Shown here piece by piece: positions 43,825 to 52,748 of a stretch of 64,000 nucleotides of DNA (position 1 is its first letter; each line of letters opens with the position of its first letter). The DNA comes from Chitinophaga alhagiae (GTDB lineage Bacteria; Bacteroidota; Bacteroidia; Chitinophagales; Chitinophagaceae), in the NCBI RefSeq assembly GCF_003568665.1, contig NZ_QXMH01000002.1:1-64000 (forward strand). The letters run 5' to 3'. The position numbers and the translations under genes were made by a program. The notes beneath the pieces are model-generated. The model saw only the letters and a list, made by a program, of their open reading frames with translations, had not been told where the DNA came from and made no database searches.

Positions 43825-44844
43825 TTAGTTGCGATTACGATTATTTCTGTTTGGTTTATATACCGCCTTGGGCTTTTCCGCCTGGGCCTTTGCGGGCTTC
43901 CTGGCTTCGGGCTTGCGGGCGGCGGCCGGTTTGTTCTCCTTTGCTTTCGGTTTTGCCGCCGGCGCGGGCGCAGGGGCCGCAGCGCGACTGTCATCATCGT
44001 CTACCGTAACGTCTGCCACGGTAGAATCTTTGTACATGGGCGGCGGCGGCGCGCTTTTGCCGTCTCTTCTCGTTCCGATCACTTCATCCTGGTAAGCAAT
44101 ATTGATCCTTGAATATGTATTCCATCCTGCCTTGTTCAACCCTTGGCGGTAGAAGATGAGCAGTTTGGCGAATTTGTTCCCGATGTCTGTTCCTTCTCCC
44201 ACTACGATCACATGGTTGCCGAACTTGGGCGTGATCTCGAACTTGCGGTCTCCGGTGATCATGATCTGTTCTACCTGCGCGTTCCAGAAAGTGTCTGCCG
44301 CCACAAAGCGGGCCAGGTCACGCATCTGGCTGTAGAGCAGGCTGTCTTCTTTTTTCAGCCGCACCGCATCCGTGGGGAACCCCGTGAAAACCGGTACCCT
44401 GGCGGAGAAGCGGTCAGATACGGGAATACGCTCCCCATCCCCGTCCAGGTAAAAACTGTTGCCGGAAAAGGTGAACACGCGGGCCAGCGGGTCCCGTTGC
44501 TCCACTACCACGTTCAGCATCTGCTGGTTGTCGAAATACAGTTCGGCGCTGCGTACCCAGGGATCGCGCTCTACGGTTTTTTCGAGGTTGGCAATGTTTA
44601 CCTCGCTGATCATTTTGCCCACCGGGTTGTTTTTACCATCGCTGTTGATCAGGGCCTTGATGTCTTTTTTGTCAATAAAGGCATTCCTGTCATCTCCTTT
44701 CAGCGTTACCTTGATGCCCTGGCATTTGGTGCTTTCCCGGTCGTTCACGGCAGCAACCAGCAGTACGGAAAAGCCTGCCAGCACAGTGCCCCAGAGGAGC
44801 ATGCGGCCAATGCGCTTGAAGGCTGTTTTCGTTTTAGGTTGCAT
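43825..44844 (-). CDS. ftsQ: Cell division protein FtsQ with basic C-terminal tail
   Basis: The 339-residue bitopic protein has one membrane helix (about residues 14-32), a POTRA-like domain after it (VTLKGDDRNAFIDKKDIKAL) and a beta domain up to about residue 255. Its last 70-80 residues are low-complexity, with an Asp run (VTVDDDDS) and then Ala/Lys/Pro-rich repeats ending in YKPNRNNRNRN. By topology the tail is periplasmic. The start at 44844 (MQPKTKTAFKR) places a short basic segment before the helix; the frame is open for 20 further codons. Identity rests on position between murC and ftsA and on the domain layout. Confidence 0.9.
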   Translation of the reverse strand: MQPKTKTAFKRIGRMLLWGTVLAGFSVLLVAAVNDRESTKCQGIKVTLKGDDRNAFIDKKDIKALINSDGKNNPVGKMISEVNIANLEKTVERDPWVRSAELYFDNQQMLNVVVEQRDPLARVFTFSGNSFYLDGDGERIPVSDRFSARVPVFTGFPTDAVRLKKEDSLLYSQMRDLARFVAADTFWNAQVEQIMITGDRKFEITPKFGNHVIVVGEGTDIGNKFAKLLIFYRQGLNKAGWNTYSRINIAYQDEVIGTRRDGKSAPPPPMYKDSTVADVTVDDDDSRAAAPAPAPAAKPKAKENKPAAARKPEARKPAKAQAEKPKAVYKPNRNNRNRN

Positions 44845-44976
44845 GATGCGTGTTCGTTTATTAACCTTTAATTTGTTTAATTCTCCGCCAAATGAACGTT
44901 CCAACAGAATATTGACCCCTAAGTGCTACAGCCAGGCTACATTGCATATAACCCCTCCACAAGTGCAAGGCATTTC

Positions 44977-46335
44977 TCAGCGAGACGCCAATATCTCCTT
45001 CACCGGTTCCCTCAGTAAATCAATATCTCCCGCTCCCGCCGTTATCACCAGTTCCGCAGGCTGCTTTTCCAGCCAGGCGGGCACCTCGTCCCGCGGTATG
45101 ACCTGTACTGCCGGGCCTTTGATGCGGCCGGCTATCATTTGGCTGGTAACCCCTTCTATGGGCAGCTCCCGGGCGGGGTAAATGGGCAGCAGCACCACTT
45201 CGTCTGCCAGGGCAAGCGTTTCGGCAAAGCCGTCCGCAAAATCCCGCGTGCGGGTAAAGAGGTGCGGCTGGAAAATGACCGTACACTTTTTCCCGCGGAA
45301 CAGTGATTTGGCGCTGGTAATAAGCGCCCGCAGCTCTTCCGGATGGTGGGCATAATCATCTATGTACACCACCCTGTTCTTTTTCACCAGGTATTCGAAG
45401 CGGCGGCGTATGCCTTTGAAATCGGCCACGGCCGTCCTTATTTTATCGTTGCTGATACCCAGCAGGTGCGCCACGCCAATGGCCGCTACGGCGTTTTCCA
45501 CGTTGTGCATGCCGCCTATGTGCAGTTGCACATTGTCTATCATCCAGCCCTGCTGCATCACGTCAAATTCATAGCCGCCGTTGTCCATGCGGATGTTGGT
45601 GGCATAAATGTCTGCCGCATCGTTCTGCAGGCTGTAGGTGAGCTTGTTGTCTCCCTTCAGTTCGGAGCCGCGGGGCAGGCCGTGCCGGGCCAGCAGGGTG
45701 CCGTTGGGCTTGATGTTTTGGGTATACTGGATGAAAGCGGCCTCTACTTCCGCCGGGGTGCCGTAAATGTCCAGGTGGTCAGGGTCCATGGCGGTGAGCA
45801 GGGCAATGTCTGGGTTCAGTTTCAGGAAGGAACGGTCATATTCGTCCGCTTCTATCACTGCCACCGGTTTTTCGCTGCTCCAGAAATTTTTGCCGTAGTT
45901 GGAGCTGATACCGCCCAGGAAGGCATTGCAGCCGTACCCGGAGTGGCGCAGCAAATGCGCCACCATGGTAGATACGGTGGTTTTGCCGTGCGTGCCGGCC
46001 ACGGTGATGGCAAACAGCTCCCGGGTGATCTCCTGCAGGACGTCACTGCGTTTCACCACTTTGTACCCGTTTTCCCGGTAATACACCAGTTCTTTTTGCG
46101 TGGCGGGGATGGCGGGGGTGTACACTACCAGGTTGGCCGCCTTGTCTATCTGCGCCAGGTCTTCTGTATAGTGGATGGGGATGCCTTCCGCCTCCAGCTG
46201 CTGTGTAAGCTGGGTGGAGGTACGGTCATACCCGCTCACTGCCACGCCCTTTTCATGAAAGAAGCGGGCAATGGCGCTCATACCGATGCCGCCTATGCCA
46301 ACAAAATAGATCCTATGTATCTGTTTCAATTCCAT
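44977..46335 (-). CDS. murC: UDP-N-acetylmuramate--L-alanine ligase
   Basis: The 452-residue Mur ligase adds L-alanine to UDP-MurNAc. The N-terminal Rossmann segment is YFVGIGGIGMSAIAR, the ATP P-loop AGTHGKTT is at residues 113-120, and the EADEYDRSFL and MDPDHLDIY elements follow. The C-terminal domain contains YIDDYAHHPEELRAL, typical of MurC. It starts 14 bases after murG. Confidence 0.97.
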   Translation of the reverse strand: MELKQIHRIYFVGIGGIGMSAIARFFHEKGVAVSGYDRTSTQLTQQLEAEGIPIHYTEDLAQIDKAANLVVYTPAIPATQKELVYYRENGYKVVKRSDVLQEITRELFAITVAGTHGKTTVSTMVAHLLRHSGYGCNAFLGGISSNYGKNFWSSEKPVAVIEADEYDRSFLKLNPDIALLTAMDPDHLDIYGTPAEVEAAFIQYTQNIKPNGTLLARHGLPRGSELKGDNKLTYSLQNDAADIYATNIRMDNGGYEFDVMQQGWMIDNVQLHIGGMHNVENAVAAIGVAHLLGISNDKIRTAVADFKGIRRRFEYLVKKNRVVYIDDYAHHPEELRALITSAKSLFRGKKCTVIFQPHLFTRTRDFADGFAETLALADEVVLLPIYPARELPIEGVTSQMIAGRIKGPAVQVIPRDEVPAWLEKQPAELVITAGAGDIDLLREPVKEILASR

Positions 46336-46349
46336 CCGGGAATTTATAT

Positions 46350-47441
46350 TTAAACAAGCCCGAGTACGGCCCGGGCTATGGTCATATCTGCGTTCGTATT
46401 GCCCAGCGGGGCCATGTTCGTTTCCAGCTGCTCCATCAGCGCCTTGTTCTGCACCAGGCTCAGCGCCTCATTTACCAGCCTGCTGCCTGCTTCGTCATTC
46501 TTGATGATGAGGGCGGCGTTTTTCTGCACCAGGCTCATGGCGTTTTTGGTCTGATGATCTTCCGCCGCAAAAGGATAGGGCACAAAGATCACCGGTTTTT
46601 TCACCACACACAGTTCCGCAATGGCCAGGGCGCCCGCCCGTGAAATAACGGCGTCTGCCGCTTTGTAGGCAAAGTCCATGACGTTGATGAAGTCATGCAC
46701 TTTTACATGCGTGGCAAACGGCGCGGCGGCGGCTTTGGCCTGTTCGTAAAACAGGGTGCCGGTTTGCCAGATGAGCTGTATGTCTTTATTCACAAAATCC
46801 GCCAGGCGGGGCAGCAGGGCCTCGTTGATGGCCTTGGCGCCCAGGCTGCCGCCTACGGCCAGTATGGTGGGCTTGCCCATCATGAGGCCAAAGTGGCGCA
46901 GGGCATCGTCTTTGCTCACGGCGCTTTGCGAAATGGCGCTCCTCACCGGGTTGCCGGTATAAAGCAGCTTTTCCGCCGGGAAAAACTTGTCCATGCCTTC
47001 GTAGCCCACACAAATTTTACCGGCTTTGCGGCCGAGTATCTTGTTGCTTTTACCGGCATAGGAATTTTGTTCCTGTATGAGGGTGGGGATGCCTTTTTTC
47101 TGTGCCGCCCTCAATATGGGGAAGCTGGCATAACCACCCACACCCACCACTACGTCCGGCTGGAAACGTGCCAGTATGGTACGTGCCTGCCGGAGGCTTT
47201 TCAGGAGCTTGAACGGCAGCAACAGGTTTTTCAACATGTTGCTGCGGTTAAAGCCCGCGATCTCCAACCCTTCGATTGGATAGCCTGCCTGCGGCACTTT
47301 CTCCATTTCCATTTTGCCGGTGGCGCCCACAAAGAGAATATCAGCATCGGGCTCCAGTTTGCGGAGCGCGTTGGCAATGGCAATGGCCGGGAAGATGTGC
47401 CCTCCTGTGCCGCCGCCTGCTATGATTACTTTGTGTGCCAT
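46350..47441 (-). CDS. murG: UDP-N-acetylglucosamine--lipid I transferase
   Basis: The 363-residue glycosyltransferase makes lipid II on the inner face of the membrane. The N-terminal loop IIAGGGTGGHIFPAIAIA is the first family signature; QEQNSYAGKSNKILGRKA and VISRAGALAIAELC (UDP-GlcNAc-binding loop) follow. It lies 17 bases after ftsW. Confidence 0.98.
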   Translation of the reverse strand: MAHKVIIAGGGTGGHIFPAIAIANALRKLEPDADILFVGATGKMEMEKVPQAGYPIEGLEIAGFNRSNMLKNLLLPFKLLKSLRQARTILARFQPDVVVGVGGYASFPILRAAQKKGIPTLIQEQNSYAGKSNKILGRKAGKICVGYEGMDKFFPAEKLLYTGNPVRSAISQSAVSKDDALRHFGLMMGKPTILAVGGSLGAKAINEALLPRLADFVNKDIQLIWQTGTLFYEQAKAAAAPFATHVKVHDFINVMDFAYKAADAVISRAGALAIAELCVVKKPVIFVPYPFAAEDHQTKNAMSLVQKNAALIIKNDEAGSRLVNEALSLVQNKALMEQLETNMAPLGNTNADMTIARAVLGLV

Positions 47442-47458
47442 TTAATATTATATATGCT

Positions 47459-48628
47459 TTATGCCGCTGCCGCGGTATTGGTAACTTCCTGTTTTTTCCC
47501 TTCTGCTTCTTCTACGTGCCTGGACACGCTGAGAATGATACCGATGGCCAGGCTGGTGAATATCACCGAAGACCCGCCCATGCTCACCAGCGGCAGGGTC
47601 AACCCTGTAACCGGCAGCAGGTGAACATTTACCGCCATATGCATCAGCGCCTGTATGACCAGCGTTACGCTCAGGCCCAGGGCCAGGAACGCGCCGAAAG
47701 CATAGGGGCAGTTCTTGAATATGCTGATACTTCTCAAGAGCAAGAGGAGGTACGCCGCCAACACCAAAAAGGCGCCAAAGATACCATACTCTTCAAGAAT
47801 TATTGCATAAATAAAATCAGAATACGGGTGCGGCAAAAAGTTTCTTGCCGTACTGTTGCCCGGGCCTTTGCCCAGGGTGCCGCCGCCTGCAATGGCAATC
47901 ATGGATTGCTGCACCTGGTAAGGCACGTCTTCATCCGCTTTGCTGAAAAAGCTCTCTATCCTCGTTTTCCATACGTTGGTACGCCCCTTGTCTCCTGTAA
48001 AGGCAGCAATGGCGAACATCAGTATCACCAGCAGCAGTGCGCCGGCCACCATAGACAGCAGGTATTTCAGCGGTACGCGGCCAATGAAGCAGAGCAGCAT
48101 GCAGCTGGCGCCCAGCAGCAGGGCCGTACTCATATTGGCCGGCATGATCAGCGCGCAGATGATGCCTACCGGCACAATGATGGGCAGAAAACCTTTCCTG
48201 AAATCCGTGATCACCTGCTGCTTGCGTGACAACTGGCGGGACACGTACATGAACAGCGCCAGTTTGGCAATGTCTGATGTCTGGAACGTGAGGTTGATCA
48301 CCGGCAGCCGTATCCACCGGCTGGCGTCGTTCAGGTTGGAACCGAAGGCCAGGGTGTAGATCAGCAGCGGAATAGACAACAGGAAACCTATTTGTGCCAC
48401 CCGGGAATAGATGGTGTAGTTCACCCGGTGGGCAAAATAGATGATCACCACGCCCAGCAGCAGTACAGACAGCTGCTTGAACAGGTAGTATTCCGTATGC
48501 CCGCTGTATACGCGGTATGCCAAAGAGCCGGTTGAACTGTACACTGCCAACAGGCTTACAGCAGACAGGAAGAACACAATGGTCCAGATCACCTTGTCAC
48601 CTTTCGTCCTTTGAAGAATGTTGTTCAC
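47459..48628 (-). CDS. ftsW: Peptidoglycan glycosyltransferase FtsW
   Basis: The 389-residue SEDS-family polymerase has about ten membrane helices. Family markers are SRWIRLP after the fourth helix, YHVNLSTALLLG-like PANMSTALLLG, GNSTARNFLPHPYSDFIYA with the SDFIF-like element, and the C-terminal PLVSMGGSSVIFTSLAIG. It works with the transpeptidase FtsI encoded in the same cluster. It lies 18 bases after murD. Confidence 0.95.
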   Translation of the reverse strand: MNNILQRTKGDKVIWTIVFFLSAVSLLAVYSSTGSLAYRVYSGHTEYYLFKQLSVLLLGVVIIYFAHRVNYTIYSRVAQIGFLLSIPLLIYTLAFGSNLNDASRWIRLPVINLTFQTSDIAKLALFMYVSRQLSRKQQVITDFRKGFLPIIVPVGIICALIMPANMSTALLLGASCMLLCFIGRVPLKYLLSMVAGALLLVILMFAIAAFTGDKGRTNVWKTRIESFFSKADEDVPYQVQQSMIAIAGGGTLGKGPGNSTARNFLPHPYSDFIYAIILEEYGIFGAFLVLAAYLLLLLRSISIFKNCPYAFGAFLALGLSVTLVIQALMHMAVNVHLLPVTGLTLPLVSMGGSSVIFTSLAIGIILSVSRHVEEAEGKKQEVTNTAAAA

Positions 48629-48646
48629 GTGTATGTTTTAAAAGAT

Positions 48647-49981
48647 TTAAAGTTCCCTTACTGCTTCTTTGAACTGGCGGCCCCGTTCTTCATAGTTCTT
48701 GAAGAGGTCGAAGCTGGCGCAGGCGGGGGAGAGCAATACCACATCGCCCTTGCTGGCCAGTTGGAAGGCTGCGTTAACGGCATCCTTCATATTGTCTGTA
48801 TTCACCATTACTTCCATGTCTTTGGACAGCGCCTCGTGAATGGGGCGGTTGTCTACCCCCAGGCAAACAATGGCTTTGACCTTTTCACGCACCAGCTCGC
48901 GGATGGCGCTGTAATCGTTGCCTTTGTCTACCCCGCCCATGACCAGGATCACCGGGCGTTCCATGCTTTCCAGGGCAAACCATACGGAATTGACGTTGGT
49001 TGCCTTGCTGTCATTGATAAAATCTACACCGCGCACAGTGGCCACGTACTCCATCCGGTGCTCCAGGCTTTTGAAAGTGCTGAGGCTTTCGCGGATCTTT
49101 TCTTTCCGTATATCCATGGTGCGGCCTGCAATACCTGCTGCCATTGAATTATACAAATTATGTTTACCTTTTAAAGCCAGGTCGTACATAGACATAATTA
49201 CCGGTTCATCTTTCACGTTAATGTTCACCTGGTCGTTCTCGATAAATCCACCTTCTTTCAATTGTTCCATAATGCTAAAAGGTATTGGTTCTGAATAAAT
49301 GGGTTTTGTTGCCAAATAACTCCGGATCTCCGGATCATCCATGCAATAGATAAAATAATCGTCTTTCGTCTGGTTCATGGCTATGCGGAATTTTGACGCC
49401 ACATAGTTCTCCATTTTATAATCATAGCGGTCCAGGTGGTCTGGCGTAATGTTCAGGAGGATGGCTACATCCGGTTTGAACGCTACGATATCATCCAGCT
49501 GGAAGCTGCTGATCTCTATGATATAATAGTCAGCGGGCTCTATGGCTACCTGGCGGGCATAGCTTACGCCTATGTTACCAACCAGGGCGGCGTTGAGGCC
49601 GGCTGTTCTGAAAATGTGGTAAGTGAGCGCCGTGGTGGTGCTTTTACCGTTGCTTCCCGTAATGGCAATGATCTTCTTGTCTTTGCTGAACCGCCAGGCC
49701 AGCTCTATTTCCGAAATAACCGGTACGCCCCGTTCCCGCACTTTTTTCATCAGCTCCGATTTTTCCGGTATGCCGGGGCTTTTCACAATTTCATCCGCGC
49801 CGAGTATCACGTCCCAGGAGTGGTGGCCTTCCTCAAAGGCTATCTGGTTCACGGCCAGTTCCTGTTTATAAATATCTTTTATCTGCCCCCCGTCTGACAC
49901 AAACACGTTATATCCCTGTTTTTTTCCCAGCAACGCCGCGCCAATGCCGCTTTCTCCTGCTCCAAGTATCACCAGCTTCAT
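48647..49981 (-). CDS. murD: UDP-N-acetylmuramoylalanine--D-glutamate ligase
   Basis: The 444-residue Mur ligase adds D-glutamate. The N-terminal segment is VILGAGESGIGAALLG, the P-loop GSNGKST is at residues 109-115, and NITPDHLDRYDYKMENY and NDSKATNVNSVWFALE follow. The start at 49981 (MKLVILGAGE) is preferred over an ATG 14 codons upstream, which would overlap mraY by 40 bases. The spacing to mraY is then 2 bases. Confidence 0.97.
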   Translation of the reverse strand: MKLVILGAGESGIGAALLGKKQGYNVFVSDGGQIKDIYKQELAVNQIAFEEGHHSWDVILGADEIVKSPGIPEKSELMKKVRERGVPVISEIELAWRFSKDKKIIAITGSNGKSTTTALTYHIFRTAGLNAALVGNIGVSYARQVAIEPADYYIIEISSFQLDDIVAFKPDVAILLNITPDHLDRYDYKMENYVASKFRIAMNQTKDDYFIYCMDDPEIRSYLATKPIYSEPIPFSIMEQLKEGGFIENDQVNINVKDEPVIMSMYDLALKGKHNLYNSMAAGIAGRTMDIRKEKIRESLSTFKSLEHRMEYVATVRGVDFINDSKATNVNSVWFALESMERPVILVMGGVDKGNDYSAIRELVREKVKAIVCLGVDNRPIHEALSKDMEVMVNTDNMKDAVNAAFQLASKGDVVLLSPACASFDLFKNYEERGRQFKEAVREL

Positions 49982-49983
49982 GC

Positions 49984-51237
49984 TTATCTCATTTTTAAGG
50001 TGGCAATGCCAAACACCACGCACATCACCGTCACGATCCAGAAACGCACGGCTATTTTGCTTTCATGATAACCCAGCTTCTGGTAGTGATGGTGCAGGGG
50101 GCTCATCAGGAACACCCTTCTGCCTTCGCCGTATTTCCGTTTGGTGTATTTGAAGTAGGCTACCTGTATCATTACGCTCAGGCTTTCCACGAAAAACACA
50201 CCGCAGATGATGGGCAGCAACAGCTCTTTACGAACAATGATGGCCAGGGAGGCAATGATGCCGCCGAGCGCCAGGCTGCCTGTATCTCCCATGAACACCT
50301 GGGCGGGGTAGGCATTGTACCAGAGAAAGCCCACGCAGGCGCCTACAAAGGCCGCAATGAAAATAGACAGCTCGCCCAGGTTGGGGATGTACATGATGTT
50401 GAGGTACTCCGCAAACTGGATGTTGCCGCTTACATAGGCAAAAATGCCGAGGCCAATGCCTATTACGGCGGAAACGCCGGTGGCCAGCCCGTCCAGCCCG
50501 TCTGTCAGGTTGGCGCCGTTAGATACGGCGGTAATGATGAGGATCACTACCAGTATGTAGAGCACGAACGTGTATTTCTCCGCGCCGGGGCCCATCCAGG
50601 AAATGAGCTTGGCGTAGTTGAACTCGTGGTTCTTTACGAAGGGGATGGTGGTGATGGGCGTTTTCACGTCTACGAACCGCTGCCCGTCTTCCGTTACGCG
50701 TTCCGTGCTGGAGATCACCCTTTCGTAGGGGGCCAGTTTCTTGTCTGTCATGATCTCGCGGCTCATCACCACGTTCTCGTTGAAGTACAGCGTAGCGCCT
50801 ACAATGAGGCCGAGGCCTACCTGCCCCAGTATCTTGAAGCGGCCGGCCAGCCCTTCCTTGTTCTTTTTGAATACCTTGATATAGTCATCTATGAACCCGA
50901 TCAGCCCCAGCCAGATGGTGGAGAGCAGAATGAGCAGGATGTATACGTTCATGACCCGGGCAAACAGCAGGGTGGGGATGATGATGGCGGCGAGGATGAT
51001 GAGGCCGCCCATGGTGGGGGTGCCTTTTTTGGTCTGTTCGCCGGCCAGGCCGAGGTCACGGATGGTTTCACCGATCTGTTTCCGCTGCAGGTATTTTACG
51101 ATGCGCTTGCCCAGGAGCAGGGAGATCACGAGAGACAACAGCAAGGCCATGGTTACCCGGAAGGTAATGTACTGCCACATGCCGGTGCCTGTGTAGTTAA
51201 ACTCGGTTTTTAAATAATTGAACAGATAATATAACAT
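49984..51237 (-). CDS. mraY: Phospho-N-acetylmuramoyl-pentapeptide transferase
   Basis: The 417-residue integral membrane enzyme transfers phospho-MurNAc-pentapeptide to undecaprenyl phosphate to give lipid I. Signatures are [57 protein letters not shown] and the histidine-rich [12 protein letters not shown]. It is longer than the 360 residues of E. coli because of a hydrophilic insertion at about residues 170-230 (around [19 protein letters not shown]), usual for the phylum. It follows murE after 9 bases. Confidence 0.98.
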   Translation of the reverse strand: MLYYLFNYLKTEFNYTGTGMWQYITFRVTMALLLSLVISLLLGKRIVKYLQRKQIGETIRDLGLAGEQTKKGTPTMGGLIILAAIIIPTLLFARVMNVYILLILLSTIWLGLIGFIDDYIKVFKKNKEGLAGRFKILGQVGLGLIVGATLYFNENVVMSREIMTDKKLAPYERVISSTERVTEDGQRFVDVKTPITTIPFVKNHEFNYAKLISWMGPGAEKYTFVLYILVVILIITAVSNGANLTDGLDGLATGVSAVIGIGLGIFAYVSGNIQFAEYLNIMYIPNLGELSIFIAAFVGACVGFLWYNAYPAQVFMGDTGSLALGGIIASLAIIVRKELLLPIICGVFFVESLSVMIQVAYFKYTKRKYGEGRRVFLMSPLHHHYQKLGYHESKIAVRFWIVTVMCVVFGIATLKMR

Positions 51238-51246
51238 ATCGTGATC

Positions 51247-52713
51247 TTACTTTTCAAATAGTTCAAACATTTCTTCCAGCACCTTTTTATCATCAAACGG
51301 GTGTTTCACGCCGCTGACCTCCTGGTACTTTTCGTGCCCCTTGCCGGCCACGAGTATGATATCTTCCTGCTGCGCCAGGCTGCAGGCAGTTTTGATGGCT
51401 TCCCGGCGGTCTGCGATAGAAATGGTCTTTTTCCGCTGATGCACGGCCACGCCGGCTTCCATTTGCCGGATAATTTCCCCGGGGTCTTCAGACCGCGGGT
51501 TGTCTGACGTGAATATCACCTTGTCACTGTGCTCTGCGGCTACTTCGCCCATTACCGGGCGTTTGGCCGTATCCCGGTCTCCCCCGCAGCCCACCACGGT
51601 AATGATCTGCTCATGGCCCTGGCGCAAGTTCTTGATGGTGGCCAGCACATTGAGCAGCGCATCAGGCGTGTGAGCGTAGTCTACAATGCCTATTACGCGC
51701 ATGTTCTGTGAAATGATATAATCGAAGCGGCCTTCGGCGCCCTGTATGTTGCTGAGGGCGGCCAGCACGCGGTCTTTATCTTCTTCCAGCAACACCGCCG
51801 CGCCGTATACGGCCAGCAGGTTGTAGGCGTTGAACTCGCCGATGAGGCGGAAGTGGACTTCCTTTTCACCTACCTGCATCACCAGCCCGGTGAGGTTGTT
51901 CTCCAGTATCCTGCCCTTGAAGTCTGCCATGCTGCGCAGGCTGTAGGAGGCTTTGCGGGCTTTGGTGTTTTGCAGCATCACGTTCCCGCGTTTATCGTCC
52001 AGGTTGGTGAGCGCAAAGGCCTGTGTGGGCAGCTGGTCAAAGAAGCTCTTTTTTACACGGATGTATTCGTCAAATGTTTTATGGTAGTCCAGGTGGTCAT
52101 GCGTGATATTGGAAAAGATGCCCCCGGCAAACTTCAGTCCGGCAATACGTTGCTGGTGAATGGCATGGGAGCTTACTTCCATAAACGCAAAGAGGCAACC
52201 TTCCGCCACCATGTCTGCCAGCAGCGCGTTGAGGCTGACGGGGTCAGGCGTGGTGTGCGTGGCGGGCACTATCCGCTCGCCTATCTGGTTCTGCACGGTG
52301 GAGAGCAGGCCGCAATGGTAGCCCAGCCCGGTGAAGAGGCGGAACAGGAGAGTGGCAATGGTGGTTTTGCCGTTGGTGCCTGTAACGCCTACCAGTTTCA
52401 GCTGGTGGGAGGGGTTATCATAAAAGTTGCCGGCCATTACGCCGCTGGCCTGGGCACTGCTGGCCACCTGCACATAACAAACATTGGGCGCCAGGGTATC
52501 CGGCAGGGTTTCGCAAACCACGGCCGCGGCGCCCTGCGCTATGGCGGTGGGGATATACGCATGCCCGTCTGCCGCCGCGCCGCGAATGGCAAAGAATACG
52601 CTGCCTTCCGTTACCCGCCTTGAATCTATAAACAGCGCCCGTACGGCAATGTCGTTATTGCCCTGTACGTTCAGGATGTTTACGTTGTATAATATTTCGC
52701 GCAGCGTTTTCAT
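51247..52713 (-). CDS. murE: UDP-MurNAc-tripeptide synthetase, meso-diaminopimelate type
   Basis: The 488-residue Mur ligase adds the third stem-peptide residue. The P-loop GVTGTNGKTT lies at residues 109-118 and EVSSHAIHQQRI and NITHDHLDYHKTFDEY follow. The DNPR motif (FTSDNPRSEDPG, about residue 405) is the mark of enzymes that add meso-diaminopimelate instead of lysine, so the peptidoglycan is of the DAP type. murF, which usually follows murE, is not in this cluster. Confidence 0.97.
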   Translation of the reverse strand: MKTLREILYNVNILNVQGNNDIAVRALFIDSRRVTEGSVFFAIRGAAADGHAYIPTAIAQGAAAVVCETLPDTLAPNVCYVQVASSAQASGVMAGNFYDNPSHQLKLVGVTGTNGKTTIATLLFRLFTGLGYHCGLLSTVQNQIGERIVPATHTTPDPVSLNALLADMVAEGCLFAFMEVSSHAIHQQRIAGLKFAGGIFSNITHDHLDYHKTFDEYIRVKKSFFDQLPTQAFALTNLDDKRGNVMLQNTKARKASYSLRSMADFKGRILENNLTGLVMQVGEKEVHFRLIGEFNAYNLLAVYGAAVLLEEDKDRVLAALSNIQGAEGRFDYIISQNMRVIGIVDYAHTPDALLNVLATIKNLRQGHEQIITVVGCGGDRDTAKRPVMGEVAAEHSDKVIFTSDNPRSEDPGEIIRQMEAGVAVHQRKKTISIADRREAIKTACSLAQQEDIILVAGKGHEKYQEVSGVKHPFDDKKVLEEMFELFEK

Positions 52714-52748
52714 TAAAATCCGAATGTTCCTTTTACGTTTTATGCCTG

